NCBI RefSeq assembly: GCF_025460805.1
Contig: NZ_JAMXFJ010000004.1
Location: 209,633 to 273,632, forward strand
DNA: 64,000 bases
Source of the DNA: Microvirga sesbaniae
GTDB taxonomy: Bacteria; Pseudomonadota; Alphaproteobacteria; Rhizobiales; Beijerinckiaceae
Direction of reading: 5' to 3'
The translations under genes were made by a program, and so were the position numbers. A model generated the notes under the pieces. That model ran no database searches. It was not told the DNA's origin and saw only the letters and a list, made by a program, of their open reading frames with translations. Positions within the stretch are counted from its first letter, which is position 1; each line of letters opens with the position of its first letter. Of this stretch, positions 53,982 to 62,974 are shown one piece after another.

Positions 53982-54959
53982 TTACTGTCCCGTAACGCCC
54001 GAGGCCTTGATGACGGGAACCCATTTGTCAATCTCGGCGCTGACGAGCTTGGCGAGCGCCTCCGGCGTCTGGCCCGCCTCGTCAGGGAGTTCGGCGCCGA
54101 GGTCGAGCAGGCGCTTGCGCGTGGTCTCGTCCTGGAGGGCGGCCCTGGCGGCGGCGTTCAGCCTCGTGACGATCTCCTTGGGCGTTCCCTTGGGGGCGAA
54201 GAGCGCGTTCCATCCGGTCGCCTGGAATTGCGGCAGCCCCTGTTCGGCCGATGTCGGCACGTCCGGGATGACCGGGAGGCGGTTGGGAACCGCGACCACG
54301 AGGCCGTTCGCCTCCTTCGCCTGCACAGTCGGCACGATGGCAACCGTCTGATCGCAGACGTAATCGACCTGGCCGCCGAGCAGTGCGTTCAGGGCCGGGC
54401 CCGAGCCGCGGAAGGGCACGTGCTGCGGCTTGACGCCGAGCAGGGATTCCAGGAACAGACAGGTCAGATGCGAGGTCGACCCGACGCCGCCCGAACCGTA
54501 GTTCATCTTGGGCGCGTTCGCCTTCAGATAGGCGATGAATTCCTTGAAGTCCTTGACCGGCAGGTCCTTCTTGGCGACCACGAGCATCGGTGTGGCGGCC
54601 GAGTTCATGATCGGCTCGAAATCAGTGCGCGGATCGTAGGCCAGCTTGGGATAGAGGCCGACGCTCGCCGCCTGCGTGCCGAGATTGCCCATCAGGATCG
54701 TGTACCCGTCCGGTTCGGCCTTCGATACGCGGGTCACGCCGACGGTGCCTCCTGCGCCGGTGACGTTCTCGACCACGAGCTGCTGGCCGAGCGTGCGACC
54801 CATGTGGTCGGCCATGAGGCGGGCCACCACGTCGGTCGTGCCGCCGGCGGAAAACGGAACCACCAGGGTGATCGGCCGTGTCGGGTAGGTTCCCTGCGCC
54901 TGTGCGGCTGTCGCGACGAAGCCCAAGGCGAGTGCGGCGGTCAAGAGAGCTTTCTTCAT
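53982..54959 (-). CDS. tctC: Tripartite tricarboxylate transporter substrate-binding protein
   Basis: 325 residues. Signal peptide (LLTAALALGFVATAAQAQ), then the Bug fold: YPTRPITLVVPFSAGGTTDVVARLMADHMGRTLGQ, VENVTGAGGTVGV, NYGSGGVGSTSHL and VPDVPTSAEQGLPQF-like (VIPDVPTSAEQ). It carries a dicarboxylate such as tartrate to a TctAB permease not in the window. First gene of the tartrate operon, divergent from the GntR regulator, with operator-like palindromes between. Confidence 0.92.
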   Translation of the reverse strand: MKKALLTAALALGFVATAAQAQGTYPTRPITLVVPFSAGGTTDVVARLMADHMGRTLGQQLVVENVTGAGGTVGVTRVSKAEPDGYTILMGNLGTQAASVGLYPKLAYDPRTDFEPIMNSAATPMLVVAKKDLPVKDFKEFIAYLKANAPKMNYGSGGVGSTSHLTCLFLESLLGVKPQHVPFRGSGPALNALLGGQVDYVCDQTVAIVPTVQAKEANGLVVAVPNRLPVIPDVPTSAEQGLPQFQATGWNALFAPKGTPKEIVTRLNAAARAALQDETTRKRLLDLGAELPDEAGQTPEALAKLVSAEIDKWVPVIKASGVTGQ

Positions 54960-55110
54960 CGTCGTGTCCTTCCCTCAAGGATTTTTGGGCGACAGCGGGC
55001 GCGTCTCGCCGCCCTTGGTCCGAGATTTATGCATCTCGTGGCCCTGTCCATCTGCCCCTGAATGCCCCTGCCTCACACGAGCGTGGTTGGCTTCCTCGGT
55101 TGCGTTTAAG

Positions 55111-55190
55111 CTTCCATGGAAGTTGGCATGCAAGAACAGTGATCGCGACATGGCCTGTTTGTCAAGCATCCATTCATTCTTGTATGGAAG
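55111..55190. promoter_or_regulatory. GntR-type operator cluster
   Basis: Three palindromic 12-mers of one type: CTTCCATGGAAG (55111-55122), TTGGCATGCAAG (55123-55134) and CTTGTATGGAAG (55179-55190), i.e. yTTsyATGsAAG. They lie between divergent tctC and the GntR gene, so the GntR protein probably controls both. Confidence 0.6.
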
Positions 55191-55223
55191 AGCGCAGGGA
55201 CGCATGTTGAGGCGGGAGGCCCC

Positions 55224-55931
55224 ATGGCGAGCAAGGTGAAGCAGGTGCGGACGGCCGCGACCGTGAGGAAGCCGTCGCTGGTGGAGGACGCCTACAGGGC
55301 GCTCAAGGACGCGATCCGCGACAACGTCTTCCCGCCCGGCTACCAGGGCTCCGAGCAGGAGATCGCCCTGCGGCTCGGCATGAGCCGGACCCCAGTGCAC
55401 GAGGCCATCATCCGCCTGCAGGAGGACGGCCTCGTCCGCGTGCTCTCCAAGCGGGGCGTGCAGGTCTGTCCGCTCTCCCCGGACGACATTCGGGAGATCT
55501 ACGACGTGGTCATCGCCATCGAGGCCCGCGCGGCGGAGCTTCTCGCCGCTCTGCCCCTCGAGGCTCGGAGCCAGGTCGCCAAGGAGCTCGAGGAGGCGAC
55601 CGCGCGCATGGAACAGGCCCTTCGCAGGGACGATCTTCATGCCTGGGCGACGGCCGACGACCAGTTTCACCGCCTTCTTGTGGAGCGGTGCGGCAACAGC
55701 CGCATTCTCCGGATCGCCCAGACCATCACCGACCAGGCCCATCGGGCCCGGATGCTCACCCTCAGGCTCCGGTCGAAGCCGACCGGATCGGCCGCCGCCC
55801 ACAGGGCCATGGCCGAGGCGATCCGGACGGGCCAAGTGGCCGAGGCCCATCACCAGGCCCGCCAGCACCGGATCGACGCCCGGGACGAGCTTCTCCCGCT
55901 GATCGCGAGCGTCGGCATCAAGCACCTGTGA
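55224..55931 (+). CDS. GntR family (FadR/FCD type) transcriptional regulator
   Basis: 235 residues. N-terminal winged HTH (LVEDAYRALKDAIRDNVFPPGYQGSEQEIALRLGMSRTPVHEAIIRLQEDGLVRVLSKRGVQV). FCD helical effector domain with metal/ligand-binding Asp and His residues (DDQFHRLLVERCGN, RSKPTGSAAAHRAMAEAIR, HHQARQHR). Likely responds to tartrate or a product. Divergent from the TctC-ttuC operon and convergent with tarD (15-bp gap). Confidence 0.93.
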   Translation: MASKVKQVRTAATVRKPSLVEDAYRALKDAIRDNVFPPGYQGSEQEIALRLGMSRTPVHEAIIRLQEDGLVRVLSKRGVQVCPLSPDDIREIYDVVIAIEARAAELLAALPLEARSQVAKELEEATARMEQALRRDDLHAWATADDQFHRLLVERCGNSRILRIAQTITDQAHRARMLTLRLRSKPTGSAAAHRAMAEAIRTGQVAEAHHQARQHRIDARDELLPLIASVGIKHL

Positions 55932-55946
55932 GGCGCGCGACGAGGA

Positions 55947-57110
55947 TCATTCGGCCAGTTCGCGCATGACCTTGATCAGGTCCGACTTGCCCTCGAACCC
56001 GATGCCGGGCAGCTCCGGCATGACGATGTGGCCGTTCTCCACCCGCACGCTGTCCGGGAAGCCGCCATAGGGCTGGAACAGGTCCGGATAGCTCTCGTTG
56101 CCGCCGAGCCCGAGACCGGCCGCGATGTTGAGCGACATCTGGTGACCGCCGTGCGGAATGCACCGGGACGGCGACCAGCCGAACTGCTCGAGCGCGTCGA
56201 GGGTGCGCAGATACTCCACCAGCCCATAGGACAGGGCGCAGTCGAACTGAAGCCAGTCGCGGTCCGGCCGCATGCCGCCGTAGCGCAGGAGATTGCGGGC
56301 GTCCTGATGGGAGAACAGGTTCTCGCCGGTCGCCATGGGGCCGGGATAGAACTCGGACAGCGCCGCCTGGAGCGCGTAGTCGAGGGGATCTCCGGCCTCC
56401 TCGTACCAGAACAGCGGGTAGTGGCGCAGCATCTTGGCGTAGGCGATCGCGGTCTCGAGATCGAAGCGTCCGTTCGCATCGACCGCGAGCTGCGCCTGGG
56501 ATCCGATCTCAGCGAGCACGGCCTCGATCCGGCGCTGGTCCTCGGCGATCGAGGCACCGCCGATCTTCATCTTCACGACGTTGTAGCCGCGGTCGAGATA
56601 GCTGCGCATCTCGGCCCGCAGGGCACCGTCGTCCTTGCCCGGATAATAGTAGCCGCCGGCGGCATAGACGAAAACCCGCGGATCGGCCTCGCGGCCCTTG
56701 CGCTCGGCCAGCAGGCGGAAGAGCGGCTTGCCGGCGATCTTGGCGGTGGCGTCCCAGATCGCCATGTCGAGGGTGCCGACCGCCACCGAGCGCTCGCCGT
56801 GCCCGCCGGGCTTCTCGTTCTTCATCATCGTGGCCCAGATCTTGTGAGGATCCAGGTTGTCGCCGCTCTCGTCGCGCAGGCTCTCAGGAGCAGCCTCGAG
56901 GATCCGGTCGCGGAAGCGCTCGCGGATGAGGCCGCCCTGGCCGTAGCGGCCGTTCGAGTTGAAGCCGTAGCCGACGACGCGGCGGCCGTCGCGCACCACG
57001 TCGGTCACCACGGCGACAAGGCTCGTCGTCATCTTGGTGAAGTCGATATAGGCGTTACGGATCGGCGAGGCGATCGGCTGGGTGATTTCGCGGACGTCGA
57101 TGATGCGCAT
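55947..57110 (-). CDS. tarD: D(-)-tartrate dehydratase, enolase superfamily
   Basis: 387 residues from ATG 57110 (a longer frame to 57155 adds non-conserved residues). Enolase-superfamily MR-type: catalytic K182 (VVKMKIGG; KxK 180/182), metal ligands D211, E237 and E263, general acid/base H320 in CIPHGGHQ. These are each two less than the published Bradyrhizobium TarD residues K184, D213, E239, E265 and H322, as I recall them, and K100 and N53 fit K102 and N55. It dehydrates D-tartrate to oxaloacetate. Divergent from a LysR gene. Confidence 0.92.
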   Translation of the reverse strand: MRIIDVREITQPIASPIRNAYIDFTKMTTSLVAVVTDVVRDGRRVVGYGFNSNGRYGQGGLIRERFRDRILEAAPESLRDESGDNLDPHKIWATMMKNEKPGGHGERSVAVGTLDMAIWDATAKIAGKPLFRLLAERKGREADPRVFVYAAGGYYYPGKDDGALRAEMRSYLDRGYNVVKMKIGGASIAEDQRRIEAVLAEIGSQAQLAVDANGRFDLETAIAYAKMLRHYPLFWYEEAGDPLDYALQAALSEFYPGPMATGENLFSHQDARNLLRYGGMRPDRDWLQFDCALSYGLVEYLRTLDALEQFGWSPSRCIPHGGHQMSLNIAAGLGLGGNESYPDLFQPYGGFPDSVRVENGHIVMPELPGIGFEGKSDLIKVMRELAE

Positions 57111-57220
57111 GGACAACCTTCTCGCGTTTGGAGGATGCGGATTGGCGGTCTTCATACGCCTGGACAGGCCCGGCGGGCCAATGCCAAGATCGGTTCGCGT
57201 TATGCGTGATCGGCATCGAC

Positions 57221-58135
57221 ATGGACCTGACCTGGCTCGAGGATTTCCTGGCTCTGGCGGAGCAGAAGAACTTTTCGCGGGCCGCCGAGGCCCGCAACGT
57301 GTCGCAGCCGGCCTTCAGCCGTCGCATTCGTGCGCTCGAGGATTGGATCGGCACGCCCCTGTTCATGCGGGCGACCCAGGGGGCAAGCCTGACGCGGGCC
57401 GGGCTCCACTTCCGCCCCCTGGCCGAGGATCTGATGCGCAATCTGCATCGCGCGAGACGCGAGACGCGTTCCGCGGGCGAGCGCGAGACGGGATCGCTGG
57501 CGATTGCCGCGACGCACGCCCTGTCCTTCACCTTCTTCCCGGGCTGGATCCGCCGGCACATGCAGGTCGAGGCGCTCGGCACGCTCAACCTGATCTCGGA
57601 CAGCCTGGAGGCCTGCGAGCAGATCATGCTCGGCGGCGAGGTGCATTTCCTGCTCTGCCACGCCCATGCGGATGCGCCGACGCGCTTCGACGCCAGCCGC
57701 TTCGAGAGCATCCGCGCAGGCGAGGATCTCCTGGTCCCGGTCTGCGCGCCCGATGCGGACGGCGGGCCCCTCTGGCCCCTTCCAGGCAGGACCGGGAGGC
57801 GGGCGCGGCTCCTCGCCTACAGCTCCGCGTCCGGGCTCGGCCGCATCCTGGCGGCGCATCCGGTCGGGAGCGCCGAAGCGGCGGGGCTCGAAAGGGCTTT
57901 CACCTCGCATCTGGCCGCCACCCTGATGACCATGGCCCGCGAGGGACACGGCGTCGCCTGGCTCCCGCTCGGGCTCGCCGAGGAGGATCTGGCGCGTCAG
58001 CGGCTGGTGCGGGCCGGACCCGAGCGGTTCGACATCCCGGTCGAGATCCGTCTGTTCCGGTCGCCCGACTGCCGCAACCACGCCGCGGACGAACTGTGGA
58101 GGCGTATTCTCGAACAGCCGAGCGGCCCGATGTGA
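57221..58135 (+). CDS. LysR family transcriptional regulator
   Basis: 304 residues from ATG 57221 (MDLTWLEDFLALAEQKNFSRAAEARNVSQPAFSRRIRALEDWIGTPLF). The N-terminal extension in a longer frame overlaps the tarD promoter side and is not kept. C-terminal effector domain with FTSHLAATLMTMAREGHGVAWLPLGLAEEDL. Divergent from tarD by 110 bp, so it probably activates D-tartrate use. Confidence 0.9.
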   Translation: MDLTWLEDFLALAEQKNFSRAAEARNVSQPAFSRRIRALEDWIGTPLFMRATQGASLTRAGLHFRPLAEDLMRNLHRARRETRSAGERETGSLAIAATHALSFTFFPGWIRRHMQVEALGTLNLISDSLEACEQIMLGGEVHFLLCHAHADAPTRFDASRFESIRAGEDLLVPVCAPDADGGPLWPLPGRTGRRARLLAYSSASGLGRILAAHPVGSAEAAGLERAFTSHLAATLMTMAREGHGVAWLPLGLAEEDLARQRLVRAGPERFDIPVEIRLFRSPDCRNHAADELWRRILEQPSGPM

Positions 58136-58173
58136 CCGGTCGTGAAGAGGCGATGCGCGCGAGGGACAGGTTT

Positions 58174-58389
58174 TCAGCCGTAGACCCGCCAGTCCTGCGC
58201 CGGCGCCACGTCGAACGGCAGGTCCTGGTCCTCGCTCGCGAGCGCCCGGATCTTGTCCTCGACCAGGTCGGCCAGGACGCTTCTCGGAGTGGCGGCTCGC
58301 ACTTCGCTGACGGCCTCCCGGATCTGCTTCAGATCCCGGGGCGACAGCCTCGCCTCTCCTGAACCCTTGAGTTCCTGATTCGACGTCAT
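58174..58389 (-). CDS. Small hypothetical protein
   Basis: 71 residues from ATG 58389 with GGAGG nine bases upstream. Helical centre (LSPRDLKQIREAVSEVRAATPRSVLADLVEDKIRAL). No domain recognised; acidic end. Stand-alone, convergent with the LysR gene. Confidence 0.55.
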   Translation of the reverse strand: MTSNQELKGSGEARLSPRDLKQIREAVSEVRAATPRSVLADLVEDKIRALASEDQDLPFDVAPAQDWRVYG

Positions 58390-58566
58390 GGACGATCCTC
58401 CGGCAGGGCCGACATGGCAATGAACGGGTACCCTTGCGGAGATCAGCCTAGGCGTGGCCGTTTGCTCGACGCATTGCGGGAAAATGACAATTCCGTAATG
58501 CGGCCGGCCGGGCTGTTCGGGAGCCGGGTCCGGGTGCCCGTGCCGGGGATCGGGTCTTCGTTCGCC

Positions 58567-59946
58567 TCAGGCGGCAGGCGTCAGATCGCCGAGAAGCGTC
58601 GGGATCAGCTCCGAGACCGTGGGGTGGATCGGCACCGCCCATTGCAGGGTCGGGTAGTCGGCGCCGGCATTCATCATGTCGAGGATGCCGTGGATCGCCT
58701 CGTCGCCGCCGGTTCCGAGAATGGCCGCGCCGAGGATCCTCTTCGTGTCGGCGTCGGCGACGATCTTCATGAAGCCTTTGGTCTCGTCCTTCTCGACCGC
58801 GCGACCGACCCGGGTCATGGGACGCTTGGATACGAGGAGCGGGCGGCCGGTCCTGCGCGCCTCCGTTTCCGTCATGCCGACCCGGCCGAGGGGCGGATCG
58901 ATGTAGAGCGCATAGCCCAGGAGCCGGTCGCTCACCCGCCGCGAGGCCCCGTCGAGCAGATTGGCCGCGACGATCTCGTAATCGTTGTAGGCCGTGTGGG
59001 TGAACGCCCCGCGGCCGTTGCAGTCGCCGAGCGCCCAGATGCCGGGAACGCTGGTCGCCAGCGTGTCGTCGACGACGATCGTGCCGCGCGCATCGACGGC
59101 GACTCCCGCCCGGTCGAGGCCGAGATCGTCCGTGTTGGGCCGGCGCCCGACGGCGAGCAGCACGTGCGAGCCGATCACGACCGGCTCGCCGGACGTGCAG
59201 TCGACATCGACCGCCACGCCGTCCGCATGGGGCTTGAACCCGATGCAGCTAGCGTTGGTGCGCACCGTGATCCCCTCGCCGGTCAGAATGTCCCGGATGG
59301 CCTCCGACACGTCTTCGTCCTCGCGGGCGATCAGCCGCGGCCCCCTCTCGACAATGGTCACCTGCGCGCCGAACCGCCGGTACATCTGGGCGAATTCGAG
59401 CCCGATATAGCTGCCGCCCACCACCACGAGATGGCGCGGAAGCGTCTCGAGCTTCAGGATCGACGTGTTGGTGAGATAGGAGACCGTGTCGACGCCCGGC
59501 ATGTCGGGAATGCTCGCGCGGCCGCCCACGTTGAGGAAGATGCGCGACGCCTGCAGGAGCCGGTCGCCCACGCGGATCGTATCGGGGCCCTCGAAACGCG
59601 CGTGACCTTCGATCACGGTGAGTCCGTCCATGCCGCGCAGCCAGGTTTCGATATTCGTGCGGGCATTCGTCGAGACCGTGTCGGCCCGGGCCCTGACGCG
59701 CTTCATGTCGATGGCGATGGGGCTTGCGATGGACACGCCGAATTCGGCACCGCGGCGGGCGAGATGCGCCGCATAGGCGCTCGCCACCAGGGTCTTGGTC
59801 GGCATGCACCCGGTATTGACGCAGGTGCCGCCGAACAGCTTGCGCTCGATGATGGCGACCTTCATGCCGGCTTTGGCCAGTCGTCCCGCAAGCGACGGCC
59901 CGGCCTGGCCGGCGCCGACCACGATGGCATCGAACGATTCGGTCAT
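58567..59946 (-). CDS. Class I pyridine-nucleotide-disulfide oxidoreductase (mercuric reductase-like)
   Basis: 459 residues from ATG 59946. FAD loop VVGAGQAGPSLAGRLAK, redox pair in GGTCVNTGCMPTKT, NAD loop VVVGGSYIGLEFAQMYRRFG, second FAD motif IWALGDCNGRGAFTHTA and C-terminal dimer interface HPTVSELIPTLL with the catalytic His-Glu. No N-terminal heavy-metal domain and no C-terminal Cys pair, so not a true mercuric reductase. It overlaps the DUF4126 gene by 4 bp (ATGA), so the two are coupled. Confidence 0.9.
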   Translation of the reverse strand: MTESFDAIVVGAGQAGPSLAGRLAKAGMKVAIIERKLFGGTCVNTGCMPTKTLVASAYAAHLARRGAEFGVSIASPIAIDMKRVRARADTVSTNARTNIETWLRGMDGLTVIEGHARFEGPDTIRVGDRLLQASRIFLNVGGRASIPDMPGVDTVSYLTNTSILKLETLPRHLVVVGGSYIGLEFAQMYRRFGAQVTIVERGPRLIAREDEDVSEAIRDILTGEGITVRTNASCIGFKPHADGVAVDVDCTSGEPVVIGSHVLLAVGRRPNTDDLGLDRAGVAVDARGTIVVDDTLATSVPGIWALGDCNGRGAFTHTAYNDYEIVAANLLDGASRRVSDRLLGYALYIDPPLGRVGMTETEARRTGRPLLVSKRPMTRVGRAVEKDETKGFMKIVADADTKRILGAAILGTGGDEAIHGILDMMNAGADYPTLQWAVPIHPTVSELIPTLLGDLTPAA

Positions 59947-60407
59947 GGTATCGCTCCTACGATCAGGACCGCTCCGAGGATCGCGACGGCATCCTCGATG
60001 AGGGCGGCGGGACGATCCCTGCCGAAGGCGGCCGCAAGGCGCGCCCGGCCTTCCGCCCCTCCGAGGGTGCCGATGATCCCGCCCACGGCTCCCGCCACGA
60101 ACCCGCCGAGGAAGGAGCCGCCCTGCGCGGCGATCGCCGCGCCGCACAGGCCGCCGACGATGATCCGGGTCGCGAAGGGAAGCGGGGTCTTGCGGCTCGG
60201 CGTGGTGGGAAGCTGGTCGCCGATCAGCTCGCCGATGGCGAGAACCGTCATGATCCACGGCGTGTAGCGGTAGCCCAGGAAGGCCAGCCAGGTCCCCTCG
60301 AGGTTGAGGAGGCCGAGGGAAGCCGCCCAGCTGACGGCAGCGGGAGCCGTCATGGCCCGCAGGCCGGCGATCACGCCGATCAGGAGCGCCAACACGTAAA
60401 CGACCAT
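59943..60407 (-). CDS. DUF4126 membrane protein
   Basis: 154 residues from ATG 60407, which has AGGGGA correctly spaced; a GTG-side extension exists. Four membrane-prone segments, including VYVLALLIGVIAGLRAMTAPAAVSWAA, FATRIIVGGLCGAAIAAQGG and FVAGAVGGIIGTLGGAEG. The GLRAMTAPA start is the DUF4126 signature. Function unknown; the coupling with the disulfide oxidoreductase suggests a common redox pathway. Confidence 0.85.
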   Translation of the reverse strand: MVVYVLALLIGVIAGLRAMTAPAAVSWAASLGLLNLEGTWLAFLGYRYTPWIMTVLAIGELIGDQLPTTPSRKTPLPFATRIIVGGLCGAAIAAQGGSFLGGFVAGAVGGIIGTLGGAEGRARLAAAFGRDRPAALIEDAVAILGAVLIVGAIP

Positions 60408-60508
60408 CGCTGTCCCCTGCACTTTGCTCAAGCTTGCCCGCGGACGAGGCCTTTTTCAATCCCGGGCGGACAGCGCCTGCGACGGGCGCGGCCTCGTCCG
60501 TGGCGGCT

Positions 60509-60564
60509 AAAGCATCGGACGTGAAAAGTGGACTTGCACTTTTGGGATCCATCCGATGCTCTAA
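60509..60564. repeat. Palindromic repeat unit
   Basis: AAAGCATCGGACGTG ... CACTTTTGGGATCC ... TCCGATGCTCTAAA, between the DUF4126 and DoxX genes. Confidence 0.7.
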
Positions 60565-60570
60565 AGCAGG

Positions 60571-60999
60571 TCAGCGCGCGAGCGGCAGAAGAGCCCTCAC
60601 GCGGGAATCGCGCAGCCAGAGGCCGGCCCAGAGCGCAATCCCGAGATAGACGCCGAACAGCGTATGGCTGAACAGCGGGCTGCCGATGCGCAGATGGGTG
60701 GCCACGGCGCCGCCGAGATAGGCGGTGATCAGGACCGCGCCCAGGACAGAGGTGCGCGGATGGGCGTGGAGCACGGCGGAGGCGAGGAGCACGACGCCGA
60801 GCGCGCGCCAGAGAGCGGGATCGGCCGGCCAGCCGAGCGGGATCACCGTGTCGATCACCACCTGAAGCGGCACCAGCTTGATCGCTCCGTCGAAGAGCAG
60901 GAACAGGATGACGAGCCCGCTCAGGGCTCGCCCGGTCCAGATCGCCGCACCGATTCGGGTGCTGGTGGATGCCGCCGGCGTGTCGGACATCGCGGTCAT
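60571..60999 (-). CDS. DoxX-like membrane protein
   Basis: 142 residues from ATG 60999 (GGAG seven bases upstream). Four membrane helices: ALSGLVILFLLFDGAIKLVP, LWRALGVVLLASAVLHA, VLGAVLITAYLGGAVATHLRIG and LFSHTLFGVYLGIALWAGLWLRD. The GGAVATHLRIGSPLFSH motif is typical of the DoxX/DUF4345-like family. May supply electrons to quinones, by family analogy. Followed 22 bp later by the VOC gene on the same strand. Confidence 0.82.
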   Translation of the reverse strand: MTAMSDTPAASTSTRIGAAIWTGRALSGLVILFLLFDGAIKLVPLQVVIDTVIPLGWPADPALWRALGVVLLASAVLHAHPRTSVLGAVLITAYLGGAVATHLRIGSPLFSHTLFGVYLGIALWAGLWLRDSRVRALLPLAR

Positions 61000-61021
61000 G
61001 GGGTCTCTCCTTCCCGATGGC

Positions 61022-61453
61022 TCAGGCCAATGCCGGGGCGCTCATGGCCTCCTGGGCCGCCGCGAGATCCATCCACATCACTTCCCAGATGTGACCGTCC
61101 GGATCCTCGAAGCTGCGGCCATACATGAAGCCGTAATCCTGCTTGGGCGCGGGATCGGCCCGGCCGCCGGCGGCCGCAGCCTTGGCGAGCGTTCCGTCGA
61201 CCTGGTCGCGGCTGTCGGCCGACAGGCAGATCAGCACTTCGGAGGTTTCCCGGGCGTCGGCGATCCTCTTGGGCGTAAACTGGCGGAACTTGTCGTGGGT
61301 CAGGAGCATCGCATGGATCGTCTCCGAGAAGACCATGCAGGCGGCGGTGTGATCGGTGAACTGCTCGTTCTTCACGGCGCCCAGAGCCTCGTAGAACGCA
61401 ATGGACTTGGACAGGTCGGCAACGGGCAGGTTCACGAAGATCATTTTGGGCAT
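61022..61453 (-). CDS. VOC family protein (glyoxalase/bleomycin-resistance fold)
   Basis: 143 residues from ATG 61453 (MPKMIFVNLPVADLSKSIAFYEALGA; GGGAG upstream). Two beta-alpha-beta-beta-beta units, the second ending YGRSFEDPDGHIWEVMWMD with the conserved metal-binding glutamate. Substrate unknown. It lies upstream of the DoxX gene (VOC-DoxX on minus strand) and is divergent from an HxlR regulator, a common arrangement for quinone/aldehyde-stress genes. Confidence 0.88.
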   Translation of the reverse strand: MPKMIFVNLPVADLSKSIAFYEALGAVKNEQFTDHTAACMVFSETIHAMLLTHDKFRQFTPKRIADARETSEVLICLSADSRDQVDGTLAKAAAAGGRADPAPKQDYGFMYGRSFEDPDGHIWEVMWMDLAAAQEAMSAPALA

Positions 61454-61514
61454 CGATCTCTCCCTCAAGCTTGTGGTTTGACAGTCATTCCATGGAAAGT
61501 TATAAATAGCAACT

Positions 61515-62216
61515 ATGAAGTTAGAAAAAATAACCGAGCCTGTGAACAGCCGCCCCCGGCGCCGTTACGACGACGCCTGTGCGACCGCCCATGCCCTCGA
61601 TCTGGTGGGGGAGCGCTGGGCTCTGCTGGTGATGCGGGAGCTGATGCTGGGGCCGAAGCGCTTCGGGGACCTGCGCGAGAGCCTGCCCGGCATCAGCGCC
61701 AACGTCCTCACCCAGCGCCTGGAGGGACTGGAAGCGTCCGGCATCCTCGTGCGACGCCGGCTGCCTCCGCCCGCGGCCGTGCAGGTCTACGAGCTGACGG
61801 AATGGGGCTACGAGAGCGAGCCAATCTTTCAGGCCCTCGGCCGCTGGGCCGCGCGCTCTCCGTCGCACGATCCCACCCTGCCGTTCAGCACGGCATCGCT
61901 GGTGCTGTCCATGAGGACCATGTTCGATGCCGGGCGGGCCGGCGGCCTGGACGCCCGGATCGGCCTTCGCGTCGGCGAGGAGACCTTCCTGGCCCGCCTG
62001 GCGGAGGGCCGCTTCGCGATCACCCACGGCTCCCTCGACGAAGCCGACGTGATCCTGTCGGGAATTCCGCCGGTCCTGGCCGGCGCGATCTATGGCGGCC
62101 AGACGCTGGAAGCCCTCGAACAAGTCGGCGCGCTCCAGGTCGAAGGCGACCGCGCCCTCGCCGATCGTTTCGTGAGCCTGTTCCCGCTCCCGACGAAGGC
62201 GTCGAGGCCCGCCTGA
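61515..62216 (+). CDS. HxlR family transcriptional regulator with SCP2-like C-terminus
   Basis: 233 residues. N-terminal HxlR winged helix (CATAHALDLVGERWALLVMRELMLGPKRFGDLRESLPGISANVLTQRLEGLEASGILVRR). The C-terminal ~110 residues (GLRVGEETFLARLAEGRFAITHG ... VILSGIPPVLAGAIYGGQTL) look like an SCP2/sterol-carrier fold that may bind a hydrophobic ligand. Likely regulator of the divergent VOC-DoxX genes 62 bp away. Confidence 0.88.
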   Translation: MKLEKITEPVNSRPRRRYDDACATAHALDLVGERWALLVMRELMLGPKRFGDLRESLPGISANVLTQRLEGLEASGILVRRRLPPPAAVQVYELTEWGYESEPIFQALGRWAARSPSHDPTLPFSTASLVLSMRTMFDAGRAGGLDARIGLRVGEETFLARLAEGRFAITHGSLDEADVILSGIPPVLAGAIYGGQTLEALEQVGALQVEGDRALADRFVSLFPLPTKASRPA

Positions 62217-62242
62217 GGGATGTCGGGCGGGCGATGGCCGTC

Positions 62243-62974
62243 CTATCGCAGGGTCTCGTCGAACAAGGTGGTGAGCCGTTTCCAGTGCCGCTCGGCCCCG
62301 CCTTCGTCATAGACGCTGTGGTCGGACACCGCCCAGCCATGGGCCATGCCGACATAGTTCTCGATGATGTGGTCGATCTCCGCCCGGCGCAAAGCCTCGG
62401 CCAGCAGGGCCGATTGCTCCGGCGGGAAGCTGCCGTCGACCCCCGCGCTGCCCACATAGACGCGCCCCGTAATCGTCGCCACATGACGGTGCGGGCTGTC
62501 GGGCGCATCGCTGGCCAGCCGTCCGCCGTGGAAGCTCGCGGCGGCGGCGATGCGGTCGGGATAGGCGGCGGCCGCATGGAGAGCACGGCTCCCGCCCATG
62601 CAATAGCCGACCGTGCCGATCCGGCCTGTCGCCCCGGCCTCCGTCAGGGCATCGATGAACGCCGCCGAATCGCGCCGGGTCATGTCCTGGCTCGTGCCCT
62701 CGATCATGTTCCGCAGGGCGCTGCGGGAAGGCTCTTCGGAAAAGGCCGTCCTGGCATCGAAGGGGCCGTAATCGCCGAAGCGGTAGAAGAGGTCGGGAAC
62801 GAGAACCGCATAGCCCTCAGCGGCGAGACGCTCGGCCATGGCGTCGAGGGCGGGACGGGGTCCGAAGGCATCCATGTAGAGAATGACGCCCGCGGCGGTC
62901 GGATGGTCCGGGCGGAACAGCCCGGCCCGGGCGGTTCCGTCTTCCGTTCGAATCGAAATATCCTGCTTGGCCAA
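62243..62974 (-). CDS. Dienelactone hydrolase family protein (TTG start)
   Basis: 243 residues from TTG at 62974 (LAKQDISIRTEDGTARAGLF), with the strong site GAGGAGAGG five bases upstream; no ATG fits and the extended frame adds non-homologous residues. DLH fold with nucleophile in GYCMGGSRALHAAAAYPD (Cys) and His in GMAHGWAV. It hydrolyses dienelactone or another ester/thioester. Single gene, convergent with hxlR. Confidence 0.88.
   Translation of the reverse strand: MAKQDISIRTEDGTARAGLFRPDHPTAAGVILYMDAFGPRPALDAMAERLAAEGYAVLVPDLFYRFGDYGPFDARTAFSEEPSRSALRNMIEGTSQDMTRRDSAAFIDALTEAGATGRIGTVGYCMGGSRALHAAAAYPDRIAAAASFHGGRLASDAPDSPHRHVATITGRVYVGSAGVDGSFPPEQSALLAEALRRAEIDHIIENYVGMAHGWAVSDHSVYDEGGAERHWKRLTTLFDETLR

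Noticed and set aside
60397-60420. CGTAAACGAC near the DUF4126 start as a further CGTAAAC motif
   Set aside because: Matches only the first ten bases and lies inside the coding start, without the second box.
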